64,000 nucleotides of DNA from Halosimplex pelagicum. GTDB lineage: Archaea; Halobacteriota; Halobacteria; Halobacteriales; Haloarculaceae. The notes below the pieces were generated by a model that was not told the origin of the DNA, made no database searches, and worked only from the letters and a program-made list of their open reading frames with translations. Positions 8,342 to 16,383 of this stretch are shown one piece after another. The stretch spans positions 496,001 to 560,000 of the forward strand of contig NZ_CP058909.1 in assembly GCF_013415905.1 (NCBI RefSeq), given 5' to 3'. Both the position numbers and the translations under genes were made by a program. Every line of letters begins with the position of its first letter. Positions within the stretch are counted from its first letter, which is position 1.

Positions 8342-8887
8342 ATGAACCCCGCACGCGGCGACCGACCCATTGCCGGGATCGAGGTGACTGGGGAGTGGGT
8401 TCGGGCGGTCGCCGCCGGCGTGGAGAAGTTCTCGGCCGACTCGCAGGAGTCGGCACTGACCGTACTCGAGGAGGCAGACCTCACCGGCGCCGAGCCCGGC
8501 GAATGGTACGCGCTCGCGGGCTACGTCGACGCCGTGGCGGACATCCACGACATCGTCGGTGACCAGGCCGTCCACGCGCTCGGCCAGCGCATCGCCCGGG
8601 CGGTGTCGTTCCCGGACGACGCCGGGAGCGTCCCGGGGGCATTGGCGGCGCTCGACGACGTGTGTCGCGCCGGCCACCGCGGCGGCGACCCCGGGGGCTA
8701 CGCGTTCCGTCAGATCGGCGACGAGGACGGCCGCGTCGAGTGCCGGACGCCCTACCCCTGCGCGTTCGACCGCGGCATCGTCGAAGGGGCCGCCGTCGCC
8801 CACGCCGACGGCTTCGTCTGCGTCCGCGAGGTCGGCGCTTGCCGGACCGACGGCGCCGACCGGTGTACCTACGAGATCAGCTGGTGA
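8342..8887 (+). CDS. V4R / heme-NO-binding-like sensory domain protein
   Basis: A 181-residue soluble protein. The region from about residue 70 to the end resembles V4R (4-vinyl reductase)/HNOB-type small-molecule-binding domains: a helical segment (AVHALGQRIARAVSFP), a conserved GYAFRQIG strand, a PYPC turn, and a C-terminal block VREVGACRTDGADRC followed by YEI and a terminal Trp. The spaced cysteines near the end are typical of V4R proteins and could bind metal. No output domain is fused, so it would act as a stand-alone sensor or partner. It lies just upstream of mcm on the same strand with a 100-bp spacer. The assignment rests on pattern only. Confidence 0.5.
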   Translation: MNPARGDRPIAGIEVTGEWVRAVAAGVEKFSADSQESALTVLEEADLTGAEPGEWYALAGYVDAVADIHDIVGDQAVHALGQRIARAVSFPDDAGSVPGALAALDDVCRAGHRGGDPGGYAFRQIGDEDGRVECRTPYPCAFDRGIVEGAAVAHADGFVCVREVGACRTDGADRCTYEISW

Positions 8888-8953
8888 GCACCGCGCCGGC
8901 TCACGACGCCTCGCCGGCCGGGAGGTTCACTTCCGCTCCGGTTTGCGAACCTT

Positions 8954-8974
8954 CTTACCCGAGGGAAGGGTAAG
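8954..8974 (+). promoter_or_regulatory. Inverted repeat in the mcm promoter
   Basis: The arms cttaccc (8954-8960) and gggtaag (8968-8974) form a perfect 7-bp inverted repeat with a 7-bp spacer, from 34 to 14 nt before the mcm ATG. The left arm overlaps the likely TATA region (cttcttaccc), so a dimeric regulator binding here would block or modulate initiation. Confidence 0.45.
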
Positions 8975-8987
8975 CTGGGTTCACCCA

Positions 8988-11900
8988 ATGGCGCGCGCCG
9001 AGAACACCGAACTGATAGACTCCTTCGAGGAACTCTATCGGGACTACTACCGCAACGAGATCGGCGAGCTCGCCCAGAAGTACCCGACCGAGCAGAAGTC
9101 GCTGTATCTCGACTGGGGGGACATCTACCGCTTCGACCCGGACCTGGCCGACGACGTGCGCTCCCATCCCGAGGAGCTGCGCGACTACGCCGAGGAAGCC
9201 CTCCGACTCTACGACCTCCCCGTCGACGTGAAGCTCGGGCAGGCCCACGTCCGCGTCCACAACCTCCCCGACTCGACGGACATCCGCGAGATCCGCGCCG
9301 ACCACCGCGGCCAGCTCATCTCCATTCAGGGTGTCGTCCGCAAGGCCACGGACGTCAAACCCAAGATCACGCAGGCCGCCTTCGAGTGCCAGCGCTGTGG
9401 CACCCTCACGCGCATCCCTCAGCAGACCGGTGACTTCCAGGAGCCCCACGAGTGTCAGGGCTGTGAACGACAGGGTCCGTTCCGCGTCAACTTCGACCAG
9501 TCGGAGTTCATCGACGCCCAGAAGATCCGCGTCCAGGAGTCCCCCGAGGGGCTGCGCGGCGGCGAGACGCCCCAGAGCATCGACGTGAACATCGAGGACG
9601 ACATCACCGGCGAAGTGACCGCCGGCGACCACGTCCGCGTCTCGGGCGTCCTCAAACTCGACCAGCAGGGCAGCGACCAGGACCAGTCGCCCATGTTCGA
9701 CACGTACATGGACGGCTTCTCGGTCGAGATCGAGGACGAGCAGTTCGAGGAGATGGACATCACCGAGGAGGACAAACAGGAGATCATCGAGCTCTCCGGC
9801 CGCGAGAACATCTACGACGAGATGGTCGGCGCCATCGCCCCCTCCATCTACGGCTACGAGCGCGAGAAGCTCTCGATGATCCTCCAGTTGTTCTCCGGTG
9901 TGACCAAACATCTCCCCGACGAGTCGCGGATCCGTGGCGACCTGCACATGCTCCTGATCGGTGACCCTGGTACGGGGAAGTGCGTCGCAGGCGATACTCG
10001 CGTGACATTGGCCGATGGGTCGGAGGTCCCGATCCGGGAGCTCGTCGAGGAAAACCTCGATGATCCGAAACCCGTCGACGACGGCGTCTGGGATTCCGTC
10101 GACTTCGAGGTCCCGTCACTGCAAGATGACGGGGGTTTCGTCCCCCAGCCGGCGACCAAGGTCTGGAAACGCGAGGCGCCGGAACAGATGTATCGCGTAC
10201 GCACGTCGACCGGTCGCGAACTCGACGTAACCCCGTCGCACCCACTGTTCGTTCAGTCCGGCGGTCGGTTCGAAGCGGTGAGAGCCGAGAATCTCGAGGA
10301 GAGAGACTTCGTCGCCGTTCCGCGCCGGCTTCCGGTCGAAGGCCAGACGGAACTCGATATCGACTTCCGGGAATCGCGCGCACACAACCGGATCGACCTC
10401 AATCTCCCCGACAAGTGGACGCCGGCCCTCTCGCGGCTCGTCGGCTATATCGTCGCCGAGGGATACGTCGAGCAGCGGTCCGATAACACGGGATTCGTCT
10501 CGATAACGAACAACGACCGAGAGGTCCTCGACGACGCCGCTGCCGTTCTCGACGCCCTCAACCTGAACGTAACCGAACGATCCTCGCACGACGGGAAGGA
10601 CGACAGGGAGTTGATATGTTCTGCCGGCGAGTTCGTGAGTTTCCTCCGACAGTTGGACGAAACGCTGCTCGAACCCTCTGCACAGCGGCGCGTGCCACAG
10701 CCGCTGATGCGAGCGACGAAAGAGGTCAAAGCCGCGTTCCTCAAAGGATACATCGAGGGCGAAGCGCACGTTTCGGCGTCACAGCGAGAGATCACCGTCG
10801 CTTCGATGAGCAAGCGACTCTTGGAGGACATCCGTACGCTGCTACTCTCTCTCGGAATTCCGTCCCAGTTACAGCCGCGAGAGAACGGAAGCTACCGACT
10901 CAGAATCTCCGGCGAATCGTTCGCGAAGTACGTCCAGCGCGTCGGGTTCGTCACCGAACGGAAATCCGAAGCTTGCGCGAAGTACGACGACCACTCGAGT
11001 AATCCGAACCTCGACGTGATACCCGAGATCGGTGCGGAACTCAAGCGGATCCGAGAAGCGCTGGAACTGACCCAGCACGAATGCGGGATCCCGCGGTCGA
11101 CGTACCAGCACTACGAGCGCGGACGGAGAAACCCCAGTCGCGAGAGTCTTTCGGCGGTCGTCCAGGCGTTCGAGTCGAGACTCGATGAGCTAGATTCGAC
11201 CAGTAACTCGACAGCCAAGGCATCCACAGACGGCGGGGGCCTCGCCGCGCTCAGACAAGACATCGAAGCGCTCGGGGCGCTGGTCAATGGCGACGTTGGA
11301 TGGGATCGCATCGAGTCGATCGATCCCATCGAACCGGACGACGAGTGGGTGTACGACCTCGAAATCGAGGGGACGCACAACTATGTGTCGAACGGCGTGG
11401 TTTCGCACAACTCCCAGATGCTATCATATATTAAAAATATCGCCCCGCGCTCTGTCTACACCTCGGGGAAGGGGTCGTCCTCCGCCGGGCTCACCGCGGC
11501 CGCCGTCAGAGACGACTTCGGCGACGGCCAGCAGTGGACGCTCGAAGCGGGCGCGCTGGTCCTCGCGGACCAGGGTATCGCGGCGGTCGACGAACTGGAC
11601 AAGATGGCCGCCGACGACCGCTCGGCGATGCACCAGGCGCTCGAACAGCAGGAGATCAGCGTCTCGAAGGCCGGGATCAACGCGACGCTCAAGTCGCGAT
11701 GTTCGCTCCTCGGCGCGGCCAACCCGAAGTACGGTCGCTTCGACCAGTACGAGCCGATCAGCGAGCAGATCGACCTCGAACCGGCGCTGATCTCGCGGTT
11801 CGACCTGATCTTCACGGTCACGGACCAGCCCAACGAGGAGAAAGACCGGAACCTGGCCGACCACATCCTGCGGACGAACTACGCGGGGGAGCTGCACACC

Positions 11901-12515
11901 CACCGCGTGGAGTCGAACTCCTCGAACTTCAGCGACGAGGAGGTCGAGAACGTCACGGACGACGTGGCGCCGACGATCGAGCCGGAACTGCTGCGCAAGT
12001 ACATCGCCTACGCGAAGCGCAACTGCTACCCGACGATGACCGAGGCGGCCCGCGAGGAGATCGAGGACTTCTACGTCGACCTGCGGACCCAGGGCGCCGA
12101 CGAGGACGCGGCGGTGCCGGTCACCGCGCGGAAGTTGGAGGCGACGGTGCGGCTGGCCGAGGCCTCCGCGCGGGTCCGGCTGTCGGACAAGGTGACCGCC
12201 GAGGACTCCCAGCGCGTCATCGAGATCGTCCGCTCCTGTATGGAAGACGTGGGCGTCGACCCGGAGACGGGCGAACTCGACGCCGACATGATCGAGGCCG
12301 GGACGACCAAGAGCCAGCGCGACCGCATCAAGAACATCAAGCAACTCATCGAGGATCTCGAAGACGAGTACGACGAGGGGGCGCCGGTGGACGTGGTCGC
12401 CGACCGCGCCGAGGAGATCGGCATGGACCAGGCCAAGGCCGAACACGAGATCGAACAGCTCAAACAGAAAGGCGAGGTGTACGAGCCCCGCACGGACTAC
12501 CTCCGGACCACGTGA
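8988..12515 (+). CDS. mcm: Replicative DNA helicase MCM interrupted by an intein
   Basis: The precursor has 1175 residues: N-extein 331, intein 477, C-extein 367. The spliced MCM would be 698 residues, normal for haloarchaea. MCM forms the hexameric helicase of the replication fork. The N-terminal domain has a zinc finger (Cys134, 137, 156, 159). The P-loop GDPGTGK is cut by the intein directly after its Lys and is rebuilt as GDPGTGKS on splicing. After the intein come Walker B AVDELDKM, sensor 1 GAANPKYG and the arginine finger SRFDL, then a C-terminal winged helix. ATG 8988 is chosen because the protein then begins at the conserved MCM N-terminus, 34 nt after an inverted repeat. The frame is open upstream only as a shadow of the V4R-like gene. 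Confidence 0.96.
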   Translation: MARAENTELIDSFEELYRDYYRNEIGELAQKYPTEQKSLYLDWGDIYRFDPDLADDVRSHPEELRDYAEEALRLYDLPVDVKLGQAHVRVHNLPDSTDIREIRADHRGQLISIQGVVRKATDVKPKITQAAFECQRCGTLTRIPQQTGDFQEPHECQGCERQGPFRVNFDQSEFIDAQKIRVQESPEGLRGGETPQSIDVNIEDDITGEVTAGDHVRVSGVLKLDQQGSDQDQSPMFDTYMDGFSVEIEDEQFEEMDITEEDKQEIIELSGRENIYDEMVGAIAPSIYGYEREKLSMILQLFSGVTKHLPDESRIRGDLHMLLIGDPGTGKCVAGDTRVTLADGSEVPIRELVEENLDDPKPVDDGVWDSVDFEVPSLQDDGGFVPQPATKVWKREAPEQMYRVRTSTGRELDVTPSHPLFVQSGGRFEAVRAENLEERDFVAVPRRLPVEGQTELDIDFRESRAHNRIDLNLPDKWTPALSRLVGYIVAEGYVEQRSDNTGFVSITNNDREVLDDAAAVLDALNLNVTERSSHDGKDDRELICSAGEFVSFLRQLDETLLEPSAQRRVPQPLMRATKEVKAAFLKGYIEGEAHVSASQREITVASMSKRLLEDIRTLLLSLGIPSQLQPRENGSYRLRISGESFAKYVQRVGFVTERKSEACAKYDDHSSNPNLDVIPEIGAELKRIREALELTQHECGIPRSTYQHYERGRRNPSRESLSAVVQAFESRLDELDSTSNSTAKASTDGGGLAALRQDIEALGALVNGDVGWDRIESIDPIEPDDEWVYDLEIEGTHNYVSNGVVSHNSQMLSYIKNIAPRSVYTSGKGSSSAGLTAAAVRDDFGDGQQWTLEAGALVLADQGIAAVDELDKMAADDRSAMHQALEQQEISVSKAGINATLKSRCSLLGAANPKYGRFDQYEPISEQIDLEPALISRFDLIFTVTDQPNEEKDRNLADHILRTNYAGELHTHRVESNSSNFSDEEVENVTDDVAPTIEPELLRKYIAYAKRNCYPTMTEAAREEIEDFYVDLRTQGADEDAAVPVTARKLEATVRLAEASARVRLSDKVTAEDSQRVIEIVRSCMEDVGVDPETGELDADMIEAGTTKSQRDRIKNIKQLIEDLEDEYDEGAPVDVVADRAEEIGMDQAKAEHEIEQLKQKGEVYEPRTDYLRTT
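9981..11411 (+). mobile_element. MCM intein (477 aa) with LAGLIDADG endonuclease and HTH domain
   Basis: A protein intron that splices itself out of MCM. It begins with Cys1 (CVAGDTRVTLADG, block A), has TPSHPLF (block B) and ends with GVVSHN (block G); the next extein residue is Ser, so all nucleophiles needed for splicing are present. Between the splicing blocks lies a homing endonuclease with two LAGLIDADG-type motifs, LVGYIVAEGYV (intein residues 153-163) and FLKGYIEGEAHV (253-264), whose acidic residues are intact. After it, residues about 354-405 form an XRE-like helix-turn-helix (LTQHECGIPRSTYQHYERG). Third codon positions are visibly less GC-biased than in the exteins, consistent with horizontal acquisition. 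Confidence 0.95.
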
Positions 12516-12521
12516 CCGACC

Positions 12522-12833
12522 ATGGACCGTATCTCCGCGCTTCGCAACGTCGAGGACGCGCTCCGCCGGTTCGAGGACGGCGAGGTGGACCTGTCGGAAC
12601 TGGAGCGCGAAGTGCGGGGGACGCTGCGGACGTACGCGACGGAGTTCGAGGGCGACCTTGCGGCCTACCGGGTCGAGAGCGCCGAGGAGGCCGGGAGTGG
12701 GAGCGAGAACGGGAACCCGGCGGTCGACGGGACGGTCGTGCTGGCGGGGTCGAAACAGGGGGCCCGCGAGCGGGTCCGCGAACTGGTCGACCGGCCCGGT
12801 CCGTTCGCCGTCGAGCGATTCGACGGGGAGTGA
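12522..12833 (+). CDS. Conserved haloarchaeal protein of unknown function (103 aa)
   Basis: A small acidic protein starting 6 bp after the mcm stop, so probably co-transcribed with mcm. The N-terminal half is a predicted helical pair (LRNVEDALRRFEDGEVDLSE); the C-terminal half resembles a small alpha/beta module (VVLAGSKQGARERVRELVDRP). I recognise no catalytic motif. The helical part with short acidic linkers would fit an adaptor. It is followed by further haloarchaea-type genes on the same strand up to a MinD-like ATPase. Confidence 0.75.
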   Translation: MDRISALRNVEDALRRFEDGEVDLSELEREVRGTLRTYATEFEGDLAAYRVESAEEAGSGSENGNPAVDGTVVLAGSKQGARERVRELVDRPGPFAVERFDGE

Positions 12834-12921
12834 CGGGCGCAACCGCCGGGAACGCCCTGCAACCCCCGGAACGGAAGGACTTTGAGCGCGCCGCGGCTAG
12901 GTCGGCTGAACAGACACTGGG

Positions 12922-13503
12922 ATGACCGACCTGCACTCAGAACTGGCCGACGCCCGGAACGTCCTGCTGTGCGCGCCGTCGATGAGCGGCGGCGAGGCCG
13001 AGGCCTGTACCGACCTGCTGATCCCGTCGAACCCGGCGGGCGCGACCGCGCTGTGGGTGACCTTCCGGAGCGACGCGACCGACTGCGTCGACCAGTGGGT
13101 CGCCGAGACCGACGAGCGGCCGGCCGAAGCGGCGGTCGTCGTCGTCGGCGAATCGCCGGGGAGTCGGCCCGACGGCGTCACCGTCGAGCACGTCTCCTCG
13201 CCGAGCGACCTGACGGGGCTGGGGATCACGATCGGCGAGTTGCTCTCGGGGTGGGAGACGCCGCCGGTCGTCTGCTTCGACTCCCTGACGGCGTTGCTCC
13301 AGTACGTCGACGTGGAGACCGCCTACGAGTTCCTCCACGCGATCACCGGCCAGCTGTACGCCGCCGACGCGCGGGCGCACTTCCACATCGACCCGACCGC
13401 TCACGACCGCACGACCGTCGACAGCATCGCCTCGCTGTTCGACGCCGTCGTCGAGTTCGGCGACGACGGTCCCGAGACCCGCAAACGCCACCTCCTACAG
13501 TAA
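12922..13503 (+). CDS. Degenerate RecA/KaiC-like protein
   Basis: A 193-residue protein with the outline of a RecA/KaiC core: strand NVLLCAPSMSGGE at the P-loop position, VVVVGES, and PPVVCFDSLTALLQYVD at the Walker B position followed by a helix. The P-loop itself (GxxxxGKS/T) is missing, so nucleotide binding is doubtful. From memory it resembles the haloarchaeal DUF7504 group; this was not checked. In that group the fold is thought to serve regulatory protein contacts. It lies in a same-strand cluster between mcm and a MinD-like gene. Confidence 0.65.
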   Translation: MTDLHSELADARNVLLCAPSMSGGEAEACTDLLIPSNPAGATALWVTFRSDATDCVDQWVAETDERPAEAAVVVVGESPGSRPDGVTVEHVSSPSDLTGLGITIGELLSGWETPPVVCFDSLTALLQYVDVETAYEFLHAITGQLYAADARAHFHIDPTAHDRTTVDSIASLFDAVVEFGDDGPETRKRHLLQ

Positions 13504-13569
13504 CTCCTGACACCCGTTCGTTCTGTTCGTTCGATAACTTTATGTCGGGAGAGGATACAATCGCCGCCC

Positions 13570-13908
13570 GTGCTACTGGTGGTGACCTATTCGCGGGCGG
13601 CGCGGGGGACGCTCCGGAATATCTGCCGGACCCACGAGGAGGTCGTCGTCCGGCGGTTCGGGCGGGTGGCGCTGCTGGCCGAGACGGAGTTCGCGGCGTT
13701 CCAGGCGCTGCGGCTCCGGGCGAAACACGGGGGGGACGTGCAGGTCGAGCGGACGCGGCCGTTCAACGAGTACGAGGCCGTCGACGAGTCGGTTCGGGAG
13801 GCCGCGACGGCCTACGAGGGCCGCGACCGGCCGGCGCTGCCCTACGCGACGTTCGCCGACGGGAGCGACCACCCCGATCCCGACCGGATGCGCGACGCCG
13901 AGTTATGA
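13570..13908 (+). CDS. Conserved haloarchaeal protein (112 aa), unknown function
   Basis: A GTG-initiated 112-residue protein that begins immediately as a strand (MLLVVTYSRAARGTLRNICR) and is rich in Arg, unlike its very acidic neighbours. A phrase near residue 30-45 (RRFGRVALLAETEFAAFQALRL) looks like a conserved alpha/beta core. I recognise no known domain. The stop overlaps the start of the next gene (ATGA at 13905-13908), so the two are translationally coupled, which argues for a shared function with the coiled-coil protein that follows. Confidence 0.7.
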   Translation: MLLVVTYSRAARGTLRNICRTHEEVVVRRFGRVALLAETEFAAFQALRLRAKHGGDVQVERTRPFNEYEAVDESVREAATAYEGRDRPALPYATFADGSDHPDPDRMRDAEL

Positions 13909-14789
13909 GCGAACGGGAACGGCTCGCGCTGGAATCGAACGACGAGTCCGCGAGCGCCCGGGTCGTGGACCTGCGCGACCGGGGATTCGACCCGGATCGG
14001 GTCGCCGCCGCGGTCCGCGAGGAGTCTCCCCCGGGCGACGGCGAAGTGGCCGCGGGCAGCGACGGTGACAGCGGACCGGTCGTCGACTGTCCGCGGCCGC
14101 GAGCGGTCCACGACCACGTCGGACTCGTGCGTCCGTCGATGTGCGTTCGGGTCCGGACCGCGCTGGCCGCGGCGGCGCGCTCGCGGGGCGGAGAAGCGCC
14201 GCAGGACGAGGCGCTCGCCGACGTGCGCGAAGAACTGGCCGAGCTGACCGTCCCGGAGCCGCCGGACCTGGACGCGCCCAGGGAGCGGCTGGCGGGGACC
14301 GACGACGCCGTCGACCGGATCCGCGAGCGGGTGGCCGCGCTGCGCGGACGCGTCCAGGCCGGCCGCGAGGCGGACCGAGACGTGAGCGACCTGGAGGCCG
14401 AGCTGGCCGAGGCGACCCGCGAACTCAGCGAGCGCGAGACCGAGCGGGCCGCCGCGCGGGAGGCCGTCGAGCGGGCCGAACGGCGGGCCCACGAGAGTCG
14501 CGACGCCCGCGAGCGCCGGCGGCGACTCCAAGACCGAGAGGCGAACCTCGAACGGCGCGCCCGCGCACACCTCGTCGATCGGATCCGCGAGGAGTACGAG
14601 CGGGCGCTGGCGACGGTGCCCGGCGGTCCCGGCGCGGTCGACGACCCGTTCGCGGTCGAGGGAGCCACCGCGGCGCTCGCCGTGGGTCGGGTCGCCGAGT
14701 TCCGGGCGCCGGTCGTGGTGGCCTGCGACCGGTTCGAGAGCGGTGCGGCGGCCGTCGAGTGGCTCGACGCGACGGTGATCCGGGTCTGA
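13905..14789 (+). CDS. Coiled-coil protein with Cys-containing globular N-terminus
   Basis: A 294-residue protein. Residues about 1-90 form a globular part with VVDCPRPRAVHDHVGLVRPSM; the phrase DHVGLVRPSM recurs in my memory of haloarchaeal relatives but its role is unknown. Residues about 120-220 are a long charged coiled coil (heptads of Leu with Glu/Arg, for example LEAELAEATRELSERETERA). The C-terminal 70 residues look like a small alpha/beta domain ending in FESGAAAVEWLDATVIRV. It resembles a structural or SMC-hinge-like adaptor in architecture only. It overlaps the upstream gene by 4 bp. Confidence 0.7.
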   Translation: MSERERLALESNDESASARVVDLRDRGFDPDRVAAAVREESPPGDGEVAAGSDGDSGPVVDCPRPRAVHDHVGLVRPSMCVRVRTALAAAARSRGGEAPQDEALADVREELAELTVPEPPDLDAPRERLAGTDDAVDRIRERVAALRGRVQAGREADRDVSDLEAELAEATRELSERETERAAAREAVERAERRAHESRDARERRRRLQDREANLERRARAHLVDRIREEYERALATVPGGPGAVDDPFAVEGATAALAVGRVAEFRAPVVVACDRFESGAAAVEWLDATVIRV

Positions 14790-14848
14790 GCGGCGGCGGT
14801 CGCGGCGGGCTCCGCTGGGGGGACACAGGGTCAGGAGGCGTCCGTGAG

Positions 14849-14855
14849 TTTATAT
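14849..14855 (+). promoter_or_regulatory. TATA box inside the post-mcm cluster
   Basis: The heptamer tttatat lies 24-30 nt before ATG 14879 and is one of the best TATA matches in the window. It shows that the last two genes of the cluster can be transcribed independently. Confidence 0.6.
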
Positions 14856-14878
14856 CGGAACGGGCGACCAGCGCCGCC

Positions 14879-15706
14879 ATGGTCACGCTTGAGTGGAGTT
14901 GCGAACGGAGCGACGGAGTGACGCTCGTCTCGCTCGTCGTCGCGGCCGACCGCCCCTGTCGGGTACGCGTCGAGAACCGTCTGGACGGCCCGGTGTGGCC
15001 GCCGCGACGGCGCGGGCAGCCGGCGGCCGGCTGGGACGGCGACGCGTTCGCCGGACGGGTCCCGGCCGACGGGCGGCTGACGGTCGGCTACGCGACGCCC
15101 GCCCGGCCCGCGGATCCGCCGGCAGAGGTCGTCTCGACGGTCCCGGCGGCGGAAGCCGACGAGGAGGCCGATTCCCGGTCCACGGAACCGGCGCCCGCGG
15201 TCGAGTCGACGCCGGCCGGCGTCGTCCGCGATCTGGGCGACCCCGTCGTCCCGCGGGACAGCGTTCCCGTCCCCGAAGTCGTCCCTCCGAAACCGTCGGA
15301 CGGAGCCGCCGCGGCACGGGAGGCCGGAGGAGAGGGCGGAGCGGCGCGTGGACCGACACGGACGGCGAACGACACGACGCAGTCGGCCGATGCGACCGCG
15401 GACTCGGAACGGTTCGTCGTCCCGGGCGCCGTTCGGGCGTGGCTCCGCGACGTCGACGAACGACTCGACGCCGCTCCCGTCGGAACGGGACGAACGGACG
15501 GTGAGGCGAGCGCCGATGGGGGTCTCGGGGCGGCCGTCGCGGCGGACCGGCGAGCGTTACGGCGGGTTCGCGGCCGGATCGACGCGTTGCTCGCTCGTGC
15601 GGGTGAGAGCGGCCGTTACGGCCGGGTCGCGGGTCGAACCGGCGAACGGGTCGGCGGCGGCGAGTCCGACGGTCGCGAGACGCGGGTCGACGGCGGGGGG
15701 CCATGA
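14879..15706 (+). CDS. Conserved haloarchaeal protein with disordered linker (275 aa)
   Basis: The N-terminal 75 residues form a beta-rich domain (LEWSCERSDGVTLVSLVVAA, CRVRVENRLDGPVWPPRRRG). Then follows a Pro/Ala/Asp-rich linker of about 100 residues that is almost certainly disordered, and a C-terminal helical part (RAWLRDVDERLD; AADRRALRRVRGRIDALLARAG). It has its own strong TATA box and its stop overlaps the start of the MinD-like gene (ATGA at 15703), so it is very probably a functional partner of that ATPase. No enzymatic motif was recognised. Confidence 0.7.
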   Translation: MVTLEWSCERSDGVTLVSLVVAADRPCRVRVENRLDGPVWPPRRRGQPAAGWDGDAFAGRVPADGRLTVGYATPARPADPPAEVVSTVPAAEADEEADSRSTEPAPAVESTPAGVVRDLGDPVVPRDSVPVPEVVPPKPSDGAAAAREAGGEGGAARGPTRTANDTTQSADATADSERFVVPGAVRAWLRDVDERLDAAPVGTGRTDGEASADGGLGAAVAADRRALRRVRGRIDALLARAGESGRYGRVAGRTGERVGGGESDGRETRVDGGGP

Positions 15707-16383
15707 TCCTCGCGGTCGTCGGCGGGAAGGGCGGCGTCGGCAAGTCGACGGTGGCGTACAACCTCGGGGCGGAGCTGGACGCGGTCGTCGTCGACGCGGA
15801 CCTGGCGATGGCGGACCTACCGACCGACCGGGGGCCGGACCTGCACGACGTGCTCGCCGGGCGGGCCGACGCGGTTGAGGCCGTCAGCGAGGGCGGACCG
15901 GTCGCGCTGCTCCCCTGCGGGCGGTCGCTGGCCGGCGCGAGAGCCTGCGAGCCGACGGAACTCGTCGCGGCGGTCGAGGCGGTCCGCGACGAGTACGGCC
16001 GCGTCGTCGTCGACTGCCCGGCGGGCATGTGCGGCGACGTGGGACTGGGCCTGCTCGTCGCCGGGGCCTGCGTCCTCGTGACCCAGCCCGCGCCGCCGGC
16101 GCTGGGCGACGCGCTCCGCGCTCGCGCGCTCGCTCGCGAGCTCGACGCGGGGCTGGCCGCCATCGTCCTCAACCGCGCGAGCGAAGCGTCGCCGACGGAG
16201 CTGGTCGCCCGGGAACTCGGGGGGCCCGTCGCGACGGTCCCCGAATCGACCGCGGTCGCCGACGCGCAGGCCGCCGGCGTCCCGGTGGGGATTCACCGCC
16301 CGGACTCGCCGGCCGCCGACGCCTTCGCAGACCTCGCCGAGACCGTCGAACGGGCGTGTCGGCATCGGGGGCCGGTCGCGTGA
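15703..16383 (+). CDS. MinD/ParA-family P-loop ATPase
   Basis: A 226-residue ATPase of the SIMIBI/ParA-MinD class, which dimerises on ATP and positions other molecules or membranes. The deviant Walker A GGKGGVGKST covers residues 7-16, with the signature Lys9; Walker A' VVDADLAMADLP lies near 29 and Walker B VVVDCPAG near 104-111. The protein lacks an obvious amphipathic C-terminal membrane helix of the MinD type. It is coupled by overlap to the preceding gene and stands in the cluster that begins behind mcm. Segregation, division-site or appendage placement are all possible. Its last codons and stop are part of a 40-bp tandem duplication. Confidence 0.85.
   Translation: MILAVVGGKGGVGKSTVAYNLGAELDAVVVDADLAMADLPTDRGPDLHDVLAGRADAVEAVSEGGPVALLPCGRSLAGARACEPTELVAAVEAVRDEYGRVVVDCPAGMCGDVGLGLLVAGACVLVTQPAPPALGDALRARALARELDAGLAAIVLNRASEASPTELVARELGGPVATVPESTAVADAQAAGVPVGIHRPDSPAADAFADLAETVERACRHRGPVA

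Noticed and set aside
8559..8987. N-terminal extension of MCM back into the V4R-like gene
   Set aside because: Low-complexity Arg/Ser/Pro shadow sequence; conserved MCM N-terminus begins at 8988.
11424..12842. 472-codon minus-strand frame opposite the MCM C-terminal half
   Set aside because: Antisense to a secure gene, no promoter, no recognisable domain.
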